Source: JAHJQZ01 sp963676075
GTDB taxonomy: Bacteria; Pseudomonadota; Alphaproteobacteria; Rhizobiales; Devosiaceae
DNA: 64,000 nt
Direction: 5' to 3'
Assembly: GCA_963676075.2 (NCBI GenBank)
Contig: CAXXNZ010000019.1
Coordinates: forward strand, 1 to 64,000
Made by a program: the position numbers and the translations under genes. The notes beneath the pieces were generated by a model. The model was given only the letters and a program-made list of their open reading frames with translations, was not told the origin of the DNA and made no database searches. The stretch's first letter is position 1; the number at the start of each line of letters is the position of its first letter. Positions 50,116-59,078 of this stretch are shown piece after piece.

Positions 50116-52109
50116 GCTGACGCTCGAATTGCTGTTGTTTCCGAGGTGGGAAACTGCGCCAGGAATGGCGAGATGTCCGAGGCCGGCATGGGACGGCTAA
50201 ACAGATAGCCCTGCACCAGGCGGCCACCGATTTCCTGCAAGGCATCCAGTTCAGACTGCTCCTCAATGCCCTCGGCAATGCAGTCGATGTCCATTTTCCG
50301 GCACATATCGATCATGGTGCTGGCGACGATTCCGGAATTCTCCGGGGTTCCGAGTTTGGCGATGAAGCCGCGATCGATCTTGAGCTTGTCGGCGTGAATT
50401 TCGCCGATGTGCTGGAAATTGGCATATCCGGTGCCGAAGTCATCAAGGGCGATATCCGATCCCAGAGCCCGGAGCCGGGTAATGGAGTCTCGCGCACGCT
50501 CGAAGTCGGCCATGATCGCGGTCTCGGTGACTTCAAAATCGATGCGGTCGGCCGGGAAGCCGCTTTCGCCGACAATCCTGCAAATGGTGTCGATGGTCTC
50601 CAGCGATACCAGATCGCGTGCGGAAAGGTTGAACGAGAGCCGGATGTTGTCCGGCCAATCAACGGCATCGGCCAGCGAGGCCTTCAGGAGGAACGGGGTC
50701 AGGCGATCCATGACGCCGCAACGCTCCGCCGCGCGGATGAAATCGTCGGCGCGGACATTGCCGAGTTCCGGGTTCCGCCAGCGCGCCAGTGCTTCAAAGC
50801 CAACGATCGTGTTGTCAATTGAATCGACCAGCGGCTGGTATTCCATGTGCATTTCGGTTTCGAATGCGCTGGTCAACAGCTGTTGCTCGATTGTCTTGAC
50901 CCTGTTGAGTTCGGAAACGAGTTTTCCGGAGAATATCTCCACCGCGCAGCTCCGCGATGCCTTTCCGCGATAAAGGGCAAAATCCGCCTGTTCGTACAGC
51001 TGGTGGGTCGTGGCTGTTGCCGCGTAACGCCGCGAAAAACCAACTGCCGCCGATAGCGAGACCTCGTTGCCGCCAACCCCGTAGCTTTGCTTTATCGCCG
51101 AACAGATCTCGCGACCGAGAGCTGCCATTTCCGCTCGACCAGTCGCGTTCTCGAGAACCAGGGCAAATTCGTCGCCCCCAAGCCTCGCGACAAACACCTC
51201 ATTGCCACAGGCCTTGCGAATCCTTTGCGCCACATCGGCGAGAAGGGCATCGCCGAAAACATGCCCGAACAGGTCGTTCACCTGCTTGAATCCATTCAGA
51301 TCGACCAGACCCAATGCGAGATTGTCATTGTCCTTGAACTTCAAGTCCAGGTGGCGCGTGAAGCTGCGTCTGTTGGGCAGCTTGGTCAGGAAATCCGTGT
51401 CGGCGGCATTCATGGCTTCGTCATGCATGACCTGGAGCGCCATTCGCGCGCGGATTTCCCGTTCGATGGCCCGACGCATCAGGAAGGCCATGCCGATTGC
51501 GATAAAAGTCGTCGCAAGAGCGATATAGGCAAATTGGTCCTGTGCCTCTGGTCCGGCCTGCCCGGCAAGCGCGATCGCGGTCGCCAGCGAGATCGCAGAA
51601 ACAGGCAGAATGACGCGCAAGCTCACGCCGGCCGTTGCCACCGCCATGGTCAGGAGCACGAAGTAGATGAGCTTGGGGACTTCCAGATGGATGAGGTGAT
51701 AGGCAAGGATGTTCGCGTAGGCCAAACCGAAGATCGTCAGTGCATAGATCTCAAGGCGAACCCTGCCTGCCGAGCGGGTGCGCAATTGATGCGACAGCAC
51801 GAACCCAACCACAGACGTTATGGCGGCTATTCCGCCAAGAACAAGGAAGTTTCCGAAGGGCTCATCGTTGTGGTGCAGAAAGACGACTACAGCGTAGTAA
51901 ACCGCCGCAGGAAGAGTAAATCCGCGCAATATTGGCCGGAACGCCCTTGAATACTCTTCGTCGCCGATAATTCTGGCGCTATTTTCATCAGTGTTTTCAT
52001 AGTCGCGCCAAGGTAGAATGCGCTGAAGCAGGTCAATAGCCTTTGCCCATGCAATCGAGATTCCGGGCGCCTTGTCGCTTTTGTCCTGGCTCTGCGTCCG
52101 AAACTTCAT
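50112..52109 (-). CDS. Membrane GGDEF-EAL protein
   Basis: A 665-residue c-di-GMP protein: five or six membrane segments (about residues 60-210), GGDEF domain (about 230-395, ARLGGDEFALVLE, no RxxD inhibitory site), and EAL domain (about 405-655). All EAL catalytic elements are present: FEALARW, FNLSARDL, FEVTETAI, ALDDFGTGY, LKIDRGF, EGIEEQ, so it should cleave c-di-GMP to pGpG. The GGDEF part is intact in motif and may be active or regulatory by GTP. Its stop lies within the palindromic element. The far side of the gene is followed by a duplicated piece of the neighbouring aldo/keto reductase gene. Confidence 0.9.
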   Translation of the reverse strand: MKFRTQSQDKSDKAPGISIAWAKAIDLLQRILPWRDYENTDENSARIIGDEEYSRAFRPILRGFTLPAAVYYAVVVFLHHNDEPFGNFLVLGGIAAITSVVGFVLSHQLRTRSAGRVRLEIYALTIFGLAYANILAYHLIHLEVPKLIYFVLLTMAVATAGVSLRVILPVSAISLATAIALAGQAGPEAQDQFAYIALATTFIAIGMAFLMRRAIEREIRARMALQVMHDEAMNAADTDFLTKLPNRRSFTRHLDLKFKDNDNLALGLVDLNGFKQVNDLFGHVFGDALLADVAQRIRKACGNEVFVARLGGDEFALVLENATGRAEMAALGREICSAIKQSYGVGGNEVSLSAAVGFSRRYAATATTHQLYEQADFALYRGKASRSCAVEIFSGKLVSELNRVKTIEQQLLTSAFETEMHMEYQPLVDSIDNTIVGFEALARWRNPELGNVRADDFIRAAERCGVMDRLTPFLLKASLADAVDWPDNIRLSFNLSARDLVSLETIDTICRIVGESGFPADRIDFEVTETAIMADFERARDSITRLRALGSDIALDDFGTGYANFQHIGEIHADKLKIDRGFIAKLGTPENSGIVASTMIDMCRKMDIDCIAEGIEEQSELDALQEIGGRLVQGYLFSRPMPASDISPFLAQFPTSETTAIRASA

Positions 52110-52204
52110 GCTTGCGTCATCTCTTGCCTCGATATCTCCTTTCTAGTCTGCAACGAGCCGGACTAATAAGTTGTTATTTTGGTCAATAGCTTGCGAGCAT
52201 TCGA

Positions 52205-52269
52205 GGCGTTTGGATCGCGCCAACGGAAAAATCCTGCTCGATCTGCTCAAGTTGAATTCGCTGCTCTAG
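52205..52269 (+). pseudogene. Remnant of the aldo/keto reductase 3' end
   Basis: In frame it reads LDRANGKILLDLLKLNSLL-stop, against LDRADGKILFDPLKMNSLF-stop at the end of the gene at 49123-49965. The two copies have the same orientation and enclose only the palindromic element and the GGDEF-EAL gene (opposite strand). Homology upstream of LDR is not apparent. Confidence 0.78.
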
Positions 52270-52334
52270 GGGAGAGAGTGTCGGGCGGCCGGAGCAAAAG
52301 GGGAGGCGCTCTCGACGGTGTCCAGAAAGGCGCT

Positions 52335-52640
52335 TCATTCCCCGCTGTCGTCTATGCCGGGAATGCGCAACATAAGCAGTCCCTCGAGTGCTGGTAGGGT
52401 AACACGCACCTGTGCGCCTTTTTTCGCGGCACCCAGGCGCTCGTACATGGAACGGTACCACGCGCGAGTTTTGTTGGCATTCCCCGGGTTCTGGATGTAG
52501 AGGCAATCATCAGGCCTGCCGTTTTGGCGTTCATGGCTGGCTGCGAACCGCGCATGACCTTGATGTACCTGCCGATGAAATCGGCGGGCGGAAGCGCGTT
52601 CATCTCACCAAACAGGTCGTCCTTCTGACGACGGCAGGCG
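52335..52640 (-). pseudogene. Possible degraded coding remnant, family unknown
   Basis: Two minus-strand frames look protein-like in series. One gives DDLFGEMNALPPADFIGRYI. The next, after a shift near 52545, gives CLYIQNPGNANKTRAWYRSM, then GAQVRVTLPALEGLLMLRIPG and a stop at 52335. No ATG-led frame covers both. I do not recognise the family. The rest of 52270-52743 shows no gene. Confidence 0.35.
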
Positions 52641-52743
52641 GGGTGTCGCCATGCTGGCCATGATGGTGTTCTTTGCGCCGGTCGAGTATCGCGCGCGGTC
52701 CGCCGCGCACACATCATAAGTCACCTTTCGAAGAGTACATCGC

Positions 52744-53301
52744 ATGCAAATCATCGAGACAGAGCGCCTGATCCTGAGGCCCTTCCGGGAGGGGGATGAA
52801 GCAGACCTCTTCGCCTATCTGCGTGCGCCCACGGCATCCTGCTTTTTCTCGCTCAAGCTCGCAGACCTCGCCGAGGCGGAGATCGCGGTCAGGAAACGCG
52901 CCCTCGACGAGAGCAGCGTGGCAATATGCCTGAAACAGACCGGCCAGGTCATCGGCGATTTGTTCGGCGGCGCCGGAGAAAATGAAGAGGACGAAACGAC
53001 CTCGGTCGGCTGGCACCTCAACCCGCAGTTCGGTGGCCAGGGATATGCGTTCGAAGCCGCGAGAGCTTTGGTCGACCATCTTTTCCGGGAAAAGGGCTTT
53101 CGCCGGATCTATGCCTATGTCGAAGACCACAACAAGCCCTCGCAGCGCCTCTGCCAAAAGCTGGGCATGCGGCGGGAAGGCATGTTCATCGAGTTTGTAT
53201 CGTTCACAAAAGACGATGCGGGCAACCCGATCTACGAAAACACCGTGCAATACGCCATCCTCAAAAGGGAATGGATATCTGCGCCCAAGTCTGCCGACTG
53301 A
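52744..53301 (+). CDS. RimJ/RimL-type GNAT acetyltransferase
   Basis: A 185-residue acetyltransferase (MQIIETERLILRPFREGDEADLFAYL). TERLILRPFREGD is the start of the RimJ/RimL subgroup, which acetylates N-termini or aminoglycosides and other small molecules. Then VIGDLFGGAGENEEDETTSVGWHLNPQFGGQGYAFEAARALVDHLF (acetyl-CoA loop Q/R-x2-G-x-G/A) and RIYAYVEDHNKPSQRLCQKLGMRREGMF. Substrate unknown. Stand-alone on its strand. Confidence 0.88.
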   Translation: MQIIETERLILRPFREGDEADLFAYLRAPTASCFFSLKLADLAEAEIAVRKRALDESSVAICLKQTGQVIGDLFGGAGENEEDETTSVGWHLNPQFGGQGYAFEAARALVDHLFREKGFRRIYAYVEDHNKPSQRLCQKLGMRREGMFIEFVSFTKDDAGNPIYENTVQYAILKREWISAPKSAD

Positions 53302-53469
53302 CTGGCCGGCACTTGACCACGGTGAGGACCAGATCTCCGATTTGGACCGCCAATCTGCGCCCAGTCAGCGCCACGTGGTAAAACTGTCACATGCGGCGGC
53401 TATCGCGCCGGATATGGCTTGGCGGCGTGCGTCGGCTCGGCTAGTGTCCGGCGCAGCAAGCCACACAAA

Positions 53470-53559
53470 CAAGGAGGGCCGCTGATGAGTAATGGCAGTA
53501 TGAACCTCCTTGGTGGCGTCATGCGTATCGGGATTAACACCCGACAGCCTCGACCTTAA
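53470..53559 (+). CDS. Possible 24-codon leader ORF with SD in a hairpin
   Basis: AAGGAGG (53471-53477) lies seven bases before ATG 53485, which opens MSNGSMNLLGGVMRIGINTR followed by QPRP and a stop at 53557-53559. CAAGGAGG (53470-53477) is perfectly complementary to CCTCCTTG (53505-53512) inside the ORF, so the ribosome binding site can be hidden in a stem. It is 123 bp upstream of the ABC exporter start. Could be a regulatory leader, a tiny protein, or chance; it has no known homologue to my knowledge. Apart from it the 53302-53682 gap shows nothing. Confidence 0.3.
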   Translation, partial: QGGPLMSNGSMNLLGGVMRIGINTRQPRP

Positions 53560-53682
53560 CGGTCAGACGCTCTTTTCAGCCCACCGAAAGCGCGGCTGAA
53601 CCACTTCCAAAATCCTTGTTTTTTCGTCGCCGCGCCATCCGTGCGCGCGTTTTCGGGACCGGCCCCTGCGCCGGATCTGGCC

Positions 53683-55488
53683 ATGAATCGCTCAATTTTC
53701 TCTCAAGGCGGCAATACGCTCGCCAAGGTCGCCAAATTCACCGCACGTCACTGGGCGCGCCAACCCTGGACGGTAGCGCTTGCGCTCGGCTGCGTCATGG
53801 TCACGACACTGGCCGACGTGTTTACTCCGCTCTACATCGGCAAACTGGTCGACGCGCTCGGCCGTTTCGTCACCGATGCCGAGGTGGCCCATGGCGAGGC
53901 GCTCTGGTACTTCGGCCTGCTGATGGCGCTCGGCGCTGTGTTGGTGATCGGACGGCGGACGTTGTTCGCCACCATCGTTACCTTCACCCTCAGAATGATG
54001 CCGCAGATGGCGCAGGAAGCGTTCTTTCACATCCAGCGTCTGTCGACGGATTGGCACACAAACTCGTTCTCCGGCTCGACGGTGCGCAAGATCACCCGGG
54101 CCATGTGGGCACTCGACGGCCTCAACGACACCATCATCATCGGCCTGTTTCCGCGTCTGGTCATGCTGGTCGGCGCCAGCGCGCTGCTCGGTTGGCACTG
54201 GCCGGTGATGGGGCTCGTGGTTGCCATCGGGTCGTTGATTTATGTGGCGCTCGTCATTGGCCTGTCGGTGGGCTATGTCTCGCCGGCGGCACAGCTGGCC
54301 AACAGCTGGGACACCAAGGTCGGCGGAGCGCTGGCCGATGCCATCACCTGCAACGCCGTGGTGAAATCCTTCGCTGGCGAACGCCGCGAGGAAGCTCGCA
54401 TCGACTGGGTTCTGGGCAAGTGGCGCCGGCGCACCCGTCGGCTGTGGATGCGCGGTACCAACAGCGGACTGGTGCAGGACACAGCGATGCTGCTCTTCCG
54501 CGGGGCCATTCTCGGAACGGCGCTGATCATCGGCTGGTCGGGCGGCGTGACGGCAGGCGATCTCGTCTTCGTGCTGACCCTGTTCCTGGTGCTGCAAGGC
54601 TATCTGCAGGAAGTGGGCATGCATGTGCGCAACCTGCAGCGCTCGGTCAACGAGATGGAGGAACTGGTCGACATCCATGCCGAACCCCACGCCATCGCCG
54701 ACATGCCGGGCGCCAAGTCGCTCGTCATATCCAAAGGCGAGATCGTCTTCGACGAGGTGCAGTTCCACTATCAGGGACACGCGACGCCCCTCTACCAGGA
54801 CTTCTCGCTGAGGATCGCCGGTGGCGAGCGCGTCGGCCTGGTCGGTCATTCGGGGTCGGGCAAGACGACCTTCGTCAAGCTCATCCAGCGTCTCCACGAC
54901 GTCACTGGAGGCGCCGTGCTGATCGACGGCCAGAACGTTGCGGAGGTCACCCAGGAATCACTCAGGCGGCAGATCTCGATCGTGCCGCAGGAGCCGGTGC
55001 TGTTCCATCGCACCCTGGGTGAGAATATCGCCTATGGCCGCCCCGGCGCGCGCATGGACGAGATCGTCGCGGCAGCGAGGCTCGCCAATGCGCATGAGTT
55101 CATTCTCGGCCTGCCCAAGGGCTACGACACCCTGGTTGGCGAGCGTGGCATCAAGCTTTCGGGTGGCGAACGTCAGCGCGTGGCGCTGGCCCGGGCCTTT
55201 CTCGCCGATGCGCCGATCCTGATCCTCGACGAGGCGACATCGAGCCTCGATTCAGGCTCGGAGCATCTGATCCAGGAGGCCATCGAGCGGCTGATCGAGG
55301 GGCGGACGACGCTTGTCATCGCGCACCGGCTGTCGACGGTGAAATCGATGGATCGATTGCTGGTGTTCGAGCGCGGCGAGGTCGTCGAGGAAGGCAAGCA
55401 TGCCGACCTCGTGGGCCTGCCCGGCGGCATCTACCGCTCGCTTTATGAAAAGCAGGCGATGGAACTGAGGCCCGCCGCGGCCGAATGA
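53683..55488 (+). CDS. ABC exporter, fused permease and ATPase
   Basis: A 601-residue half-transporter (MNRSIFSQGGNTLAKVAKFTARHWARQPW). It has six TM helices (about 25-320), then the ATPase with Walker A GHSGSGKTT, Q-loop IVPQEPVLF, signature LSGGERQRVALARAF, Walker B ILILDEATS and switch His IAHRLST. It should act as a homodimer. MsbA/lipid or multidrug type is possible, but the substrate is not evident. The start is debatable: GTG 53641 would add 14 residues. Confidence 0.93.
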   Translation: MNRSIFSQGGNTLAKVAKFTARHWARQPWTVALALGCVMVTTLADVFTPLYIGKLVDALGRFVTDAEVAHGEALWYFGLLMALGAVLVIGRRTLFATIVTFTLRMMPQMAQEAFFHIQRLSTDWHTNSFSGSTVRKITRAMWALDGLNDTIIIGLFPRLVMLVGASALLGWHWPVMGLVVAIGSLIYVALVIGLSVGYVSPAAQLANSWDTKVGGALADAITCNAVVKSFAGERREEARIDWVLGKWRRRTRRLWMRGTNSGLVQDTAMLLFRGAILGTALIIGWSGGVTAGDLVFVLTLFLVLQGYLQEVGMHVRNLQRSVNEMEELVDIHAEPHAIADMPGAKSLVISKGEIVFDEVQFHYQGHATPLYQDFSLRIAGGERVGLVGHSGSGKTTFVKLIQRLHDVTGGAVLIDGQNVAEVTQESLRRQISIVPQEPVLFHRTLGENIAYGRPGARMDEIVAAARLANAHEFILGLPKGYDTLVGERGIKLSGGERQRVALARAFLADAPILILDEATSSLDSGSEHLIQEAIERLIEGRTTLVIAHRLSTVKSMDRLLVFERGEVVEEGKHADLVGLPGGIYRSLYEKQAMELRPAAAE

Positions 55489-55671
55489 TCTGATGGATGG
55501 CGGGGCATCAACGCCCCGCCGCCCACAAGTTGACCCGCTATCCACCATGCAGTTCCGGCCGCCCGGTCGTCGCGAGACGCCGCTCGTCGCCTGCGCCCAA
55601 TTCCGGACAGTTCTTATCGGATTTTACCCTGAATTAAGGTCGCATCCGTAACTGTTCTTTTTGGAGGCCGC

Positions 55672-57636
55672 ATGGACATCTATCGAAATATAGTAGCAGT
55701 ACTCAACATTCCGGAGGGAAAGCCGGAATTGGTTGCTGCGCAATTGCGTTCGTTGTCCCAAAAAGTCCCATATATGTATGCGTTCATCATATTGAATGTA
55801 TTGGCACTATCCTACACGCATTATGAATATGTTCCGATCTGGATGTCGGTAATTGTTCCCGGTTTCTTTATCGCAATTTGCATCTATCGACTTTCTGTTT
55901 TCCTGGGGATACGTGGCAAGACGTTCAGCGAACACGAGACGCGTCAGCGTCTAAAACTGACCGGTCGCCTGTCGTTTTTCCTGTCGCTGGTGTTCATGGC
56001 GTGGACCCTGTCGCTCATGGGGTACGGCACACCCTACACACAGGCTCATGCCATCAGCTTCGCCGTGGTTTCGGGACTGGGCAATGCTGCTTGCCTGATG
56101 CCGCTGGGGTCTGCGGTCGCCGGTATGCTGGTCGGCGCGATCCTGCCACTGGTGGTCTATCTCGCGCTGAGCGGAAATGTCGTTTTCATCGCCATGGGCG
56201 CGAACTTCCTGGTCGTCGGCGTCGCCATTCTGCTGGTGCTGCTTTATTCCATCCGCGATTTTCAACAGATGATCGGGGCCAGCGTCGAGCTGAAGCGCGA
56301 GCGCGCTGCCGCCCAGGACCTGAGCAATGTCAATTTTCAGCTGGCTATTATCGACAGCCTCACCGGTCTGAAGAACCGGCGGGGATTCTTTACGGCCCTT
56401 GAAAATGCGATGGGCACCGACGGGGCAGATGGCCAGGTGGCCATCGGCTTGCTCGATCTCGACGGGTTCAAACCGATCAACGACATCTATGGCCATCCGG
56501 TGGGCGACGACGTGTTGCGCGAGGTCGCCAGGCGCCTTCGCGAATTCGATCCCGAGGCGATCGTGGCGCGGCTCGGCGGCGACGAATTCGGGCTGATCTT
56601 TTTGAGCCACGGTGGCGCCGGGGATCTACTGGAGCGCGGCCGTCGCCTGTGCAAGGTGATACGCGAGCCGTTTGCGATGAGAAACGCGATCGTTCGCTTG
56701 TCCGCCTCGCTGGGCCTGGCCGTGGCTCAAAGGGGCGATCACACCGTCGAGGATGTGCTCAAGCGCGTCGATTTTGCTCTTTATCACGCCAAGGACAACG
56801 ACACCGGCGACGCGGTTCTGTTCTCGGAACAGCATGCCGAACAGATCCGCGAAAGCCTCGCCATGGAGCGCCATCTGCGCGACGCCGATATGGAGCGCGA
56901 GATGAGCCTGGCCTATCAGCTCGTCTTCGATTCCGAGACGCAGAGATTTGTCGGCGCCGAAGCGCTGGCACGCTGGGACAGCCCCGTTGTCGGATCCGTT
57001 TCGCCCGATGTTTTCATTCAGGCAGCCGAACGCACCGGTCTGATCAGCCCGCTGACTGAAGTGTTGTTCACCAAGATGCTGACCGACATTCGCGACTGGC
57101 CGGAAGAGTTCTTCGCGTCCTTCAACCTGTCGGCGCAGGACGTCTGCGTGCCCGAGCGGATCCAGAATCTCCTCGACATTGCCGCGCGCATGGGGATCGA
57201 CGCCAGCCGGTTGACCTTCGAAATCACCGAAACGGCGGTTATGCACGATTTCGAACGTGCCCGCGATTCCCTGCATCTGCTCAAGAAGCTTGGCGCCAAG
57301 GTGGCGCTGGACGATTTCGGCACGGGCCACTCCAGCCTGAGCTATCTGCACACCCTGCCGCTCGACAGGGTCAAGATCGACCGCAGCTTCATGACGCAGA
57401 TCGAGGGCAGCACGGCGACGCGTGCGGTGGTCGAAACGATCCTCGACCTGTGCACCAGGCTTGGTCTGGATTGCATCATCGAGGGCGTCGAAACCGAAGG
57501 GCAGTTGATCCATATGCAGAATATGGGCTGCACCACCTTCCAGGGCTATCTTTTCAGTCGCCCGCATGATGCCGTATCGGCCAGGCGCATCTTCACCGAC
57601 AAGAGTGCCGTCACCTGGCAACGCGCCGTTGGCTAA
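55672..57636 (+). CDS. Membrane GGDEF-EAL protein (pair member 1)
   Basis: A 654-residue protein: about six TM helices (residues 35-185), linker, GGDEF domain (225-385; GGDEF at 302-306, no RxxD inhibitory site) and EAL domain (395-645). The EAL residues are complete: VGAEALARWDSP, FNLSAQDV, FEITETAVM, ALDDFGTGHSSLSYL, VKIDRS, EGVETEGQ. Dual or phosphodiesterase activity is expected. Start MDIYRNIVAVLNIPEGKPELV at 55672. The gene at 59079 is a paralogue with the same architecture and the same residue numbering of GGDEF. Its stop TAA overlaps the stop of the convergent methyltransferase gene. Confidence 0.92.
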   Translation: MDIYRNIVAVLNIPEGKPELVAAQLRSLSQKVPYMYAFIILNVLALSYTHYEYVPIWMSVIVPGFFIAICIYRLSVFLGIRGKTFSEHETRQRLKLTGRLSFFLSLVFMAWTLSLMGYGTPYTQAHAISFAVVSGLGNAACLMPLGSAVAGMLVGAILPLVVYLALSGNVVFIAMGANFLVVGVAILLVLLYSIRDFQQMIGASVELKRERAAAQDLSNVNFQLAIIDSLTGLKNRRGFFTALENAMGTDGADGQVAIGLLDLDGFKPINDIYGHPVGDDVLREVARRLREFDPEAIVARLGGDEFGLIFLSHGGAGDLLERGRRLCKVIREPFAMRNAIVRLSASLGLAVAQRGDHTVEDVLKRVDFALYHAKDNDTGDAVLFSEQHAEQIRESLAMERHLRDADMEREMSLAYQLVFDSETQRFVGAEALARWDSPVVGSVSPDVFIQAAERTGLISPLTEVLFTKMLTDIRDWPEEFFASFNLSAQDVCVPERIQNLLDIAARMGIDASRLTFEITETAVMHDFERARDSLHLLKKLGAKVALDDFGTGHSSLSYLHTLPLDRVKIDRSFMTQIEGSTATRAVVETILDLCTRLGLDCIIEGVETEGQLIHMQNMGCTTFQGYLFSRPHDAVSARRIFTDKSAVTWQRAVG

Positions 57637-58772
57637 GCCGTGTCGGCAGCGGTCCGGGACCGGCCAGACACCCACAGATTGACCCGCAACCCACCATGCA
57701 GCACCGGTGGTCCCGCCGGTTCGAGACCAAGGCCGGTGGCGCGGATGAGGTTCTGGTCGGTGGCGATGATGGCGACGCGCCAGCCGGCAAACCCGGCTTT
57801 GAGCCGTGCGCCGAGCGTGCGGTAGAGGCTGGCGAGTGGCGCCGTGTTGCCGACGCGGGCGCCATAGGGCGGGTTGAGAATGACAAGACCCGGTCCCGTC
57901 TCGGGTGCCTGAAGCTCGGCGACGTCGGCGCAGGTGAACCGGCAGAGGTCGGCGACGCCAGCGCGGGCGGCATTTTCTTCGGCCATGCGGATGGCGCCGG
58001 GATCGCGGTCGAAACCGAAGAAACGCGGATGGCTGTCGGGTGCCGGAGCGGGGGCCGTTTTCTTCAGGCGGGCAAAACTCTCGGCGTCGAACGACGGGAG
58101 ATCCTCGAAAGCAAAATGGCGGGCGCGGCCCGGCTGCAGCCCTCGGGCGATTTCGGCCGCTTCGATGATAATGGTGCCGGAGCCGCACATCGGATCAAGC
58201 ACCGCCCCGCTGCCATTATAGCCCGCTTGCCTCAGAAACAGCGCCGCCATGGTCTCGCGCAAGGGCGCCTTGGCGACGGCTTGCTTGAAGCCGCGCTTGT
58301 GCAGCGAGGCACCGGATGTGTCGATGCTGATGGTGACGAGGTCGTCCTCGATCCGCACCATGACACGCAGCTCGGCGTCATCGACCATCGGCGCACCGAG
58401 CGTGTCGGTGATCGCCCGGCTGACGCGCTGAGCCGCTGCTCCGGCATGATAGATGCGCGACTTCCGGCAGGCGGCTTCGACGCGGAAGGGAACGTCAGGC
58501 CTGAGGAACGCGGCCCAGTCGATCTTGCGGGCCCGCTTGTCGAGCTGCGCCAGATGCATGGCGCGGAACGAGGCGATGCGGGCCAGAATGCGCGTTGCGC
58601 CGCGCAGCTTGAGATTGGCGCGCCAGATATCGGGCCACGTCCCTGAAAACCCGACACCCCCGGCCATCAGTCGCGCGCCGGAAAAACCGGCGGCTTCGAC
58701 TTCGGCGAGCAGCACGGCGTCAAGGCCCGGCGTGGCAACCGCGAAAATGTCGATGGGCTGGGGTTCGTTCAT
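57633..58772 (-). CDS. RNA guanine-N2 methyltransferase (THUMP-class, RlmL-like)
   Basis: A 379-residue class I methyltransferase (MNEPQPIDIFAVATPGLDAVLLAEVEAAGFSGARLMAGGVGF). The N-terminal half is the THUMP/ferredoxin-like RNA-binding part (FRAMHLAQLDKRARKIDWAAFLRPDVPFRV). The SAM part has YNGSGAVLDPMCGSGTIIIEAAEIARG (motif I) and GLVILNPPYGARVG (NPPY). It corresponds to the N-terminal half of RlmL, which makes m2G2445 in 23S rRNA. Located between two paralogous GGDEF-EAL genes. Confidence 0.9.
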   Translation of the reverse strand: MNEPQPIDIFAVATPGLDAVLLAEVEAAGFSGARLMAGGVGFSGTWPDIWRANLKLRGATRILARIASFRAMHLAQLDKRARKIDWAAFLRPDVPFRVEAACRKSRIYHAGAAAQRVSRAITDTLGAPMVDDAELRVMVRIEDDLVTISIDTSGASLHKRGFKQAVAKAPLRETMAALFLRQAGYNGSGAVLDPMCGSGTIIIEAAEIARGLQPGRARHFAFEDLPSFDAESFARLKKTAPAPAPDSHPRFFGFDRDPGAIRMAEENAARAGVADLCRFTCADVAELQAPETGPGLVILNPPYGARVGNTAPLASLYRTLGARLKAGFAGWRVAIIATDQNLIRATGLGLEPAGPPVLHGGLRVNLWVSGRSRTAADTA

Positions 58773-59078
58773 GTCCGCTCGGTGGCATTGGGGGAGGAGG
58801 CGCGCCGGTGGCGCACACCGTTACACCGAAGCGCTGCGAGGCGAAAGCACCGGATCAGGTGCGCTTCGGACGATCAGCACGCGGCTCCGCGCGGGGAACC
58901 GAAGCGGCGCTGTAATGAAAGAGTAATAACCGACCAAAAAGAAATACAATTGCGACCGCGAAAATTTCTCATCAGAAACGATAATAAACAGAATGTTAGT
59001 AAAACTATAGTTCCGGACTTCAATATTTAACACCGAATTAAATTGCCCTCAATTATCAAGTTTGAACGAGGGCGACGT
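58773..59078. other. AT-rich divergent promoter region
   Basis: 306 bases between the methyltransferase and the next GGDEF-EAL gene. 58910-59045 is clearly AT-rich and probably holds the promoter of the GGDEF-EAL gene. No open frame of note. Confidence 0.5.
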
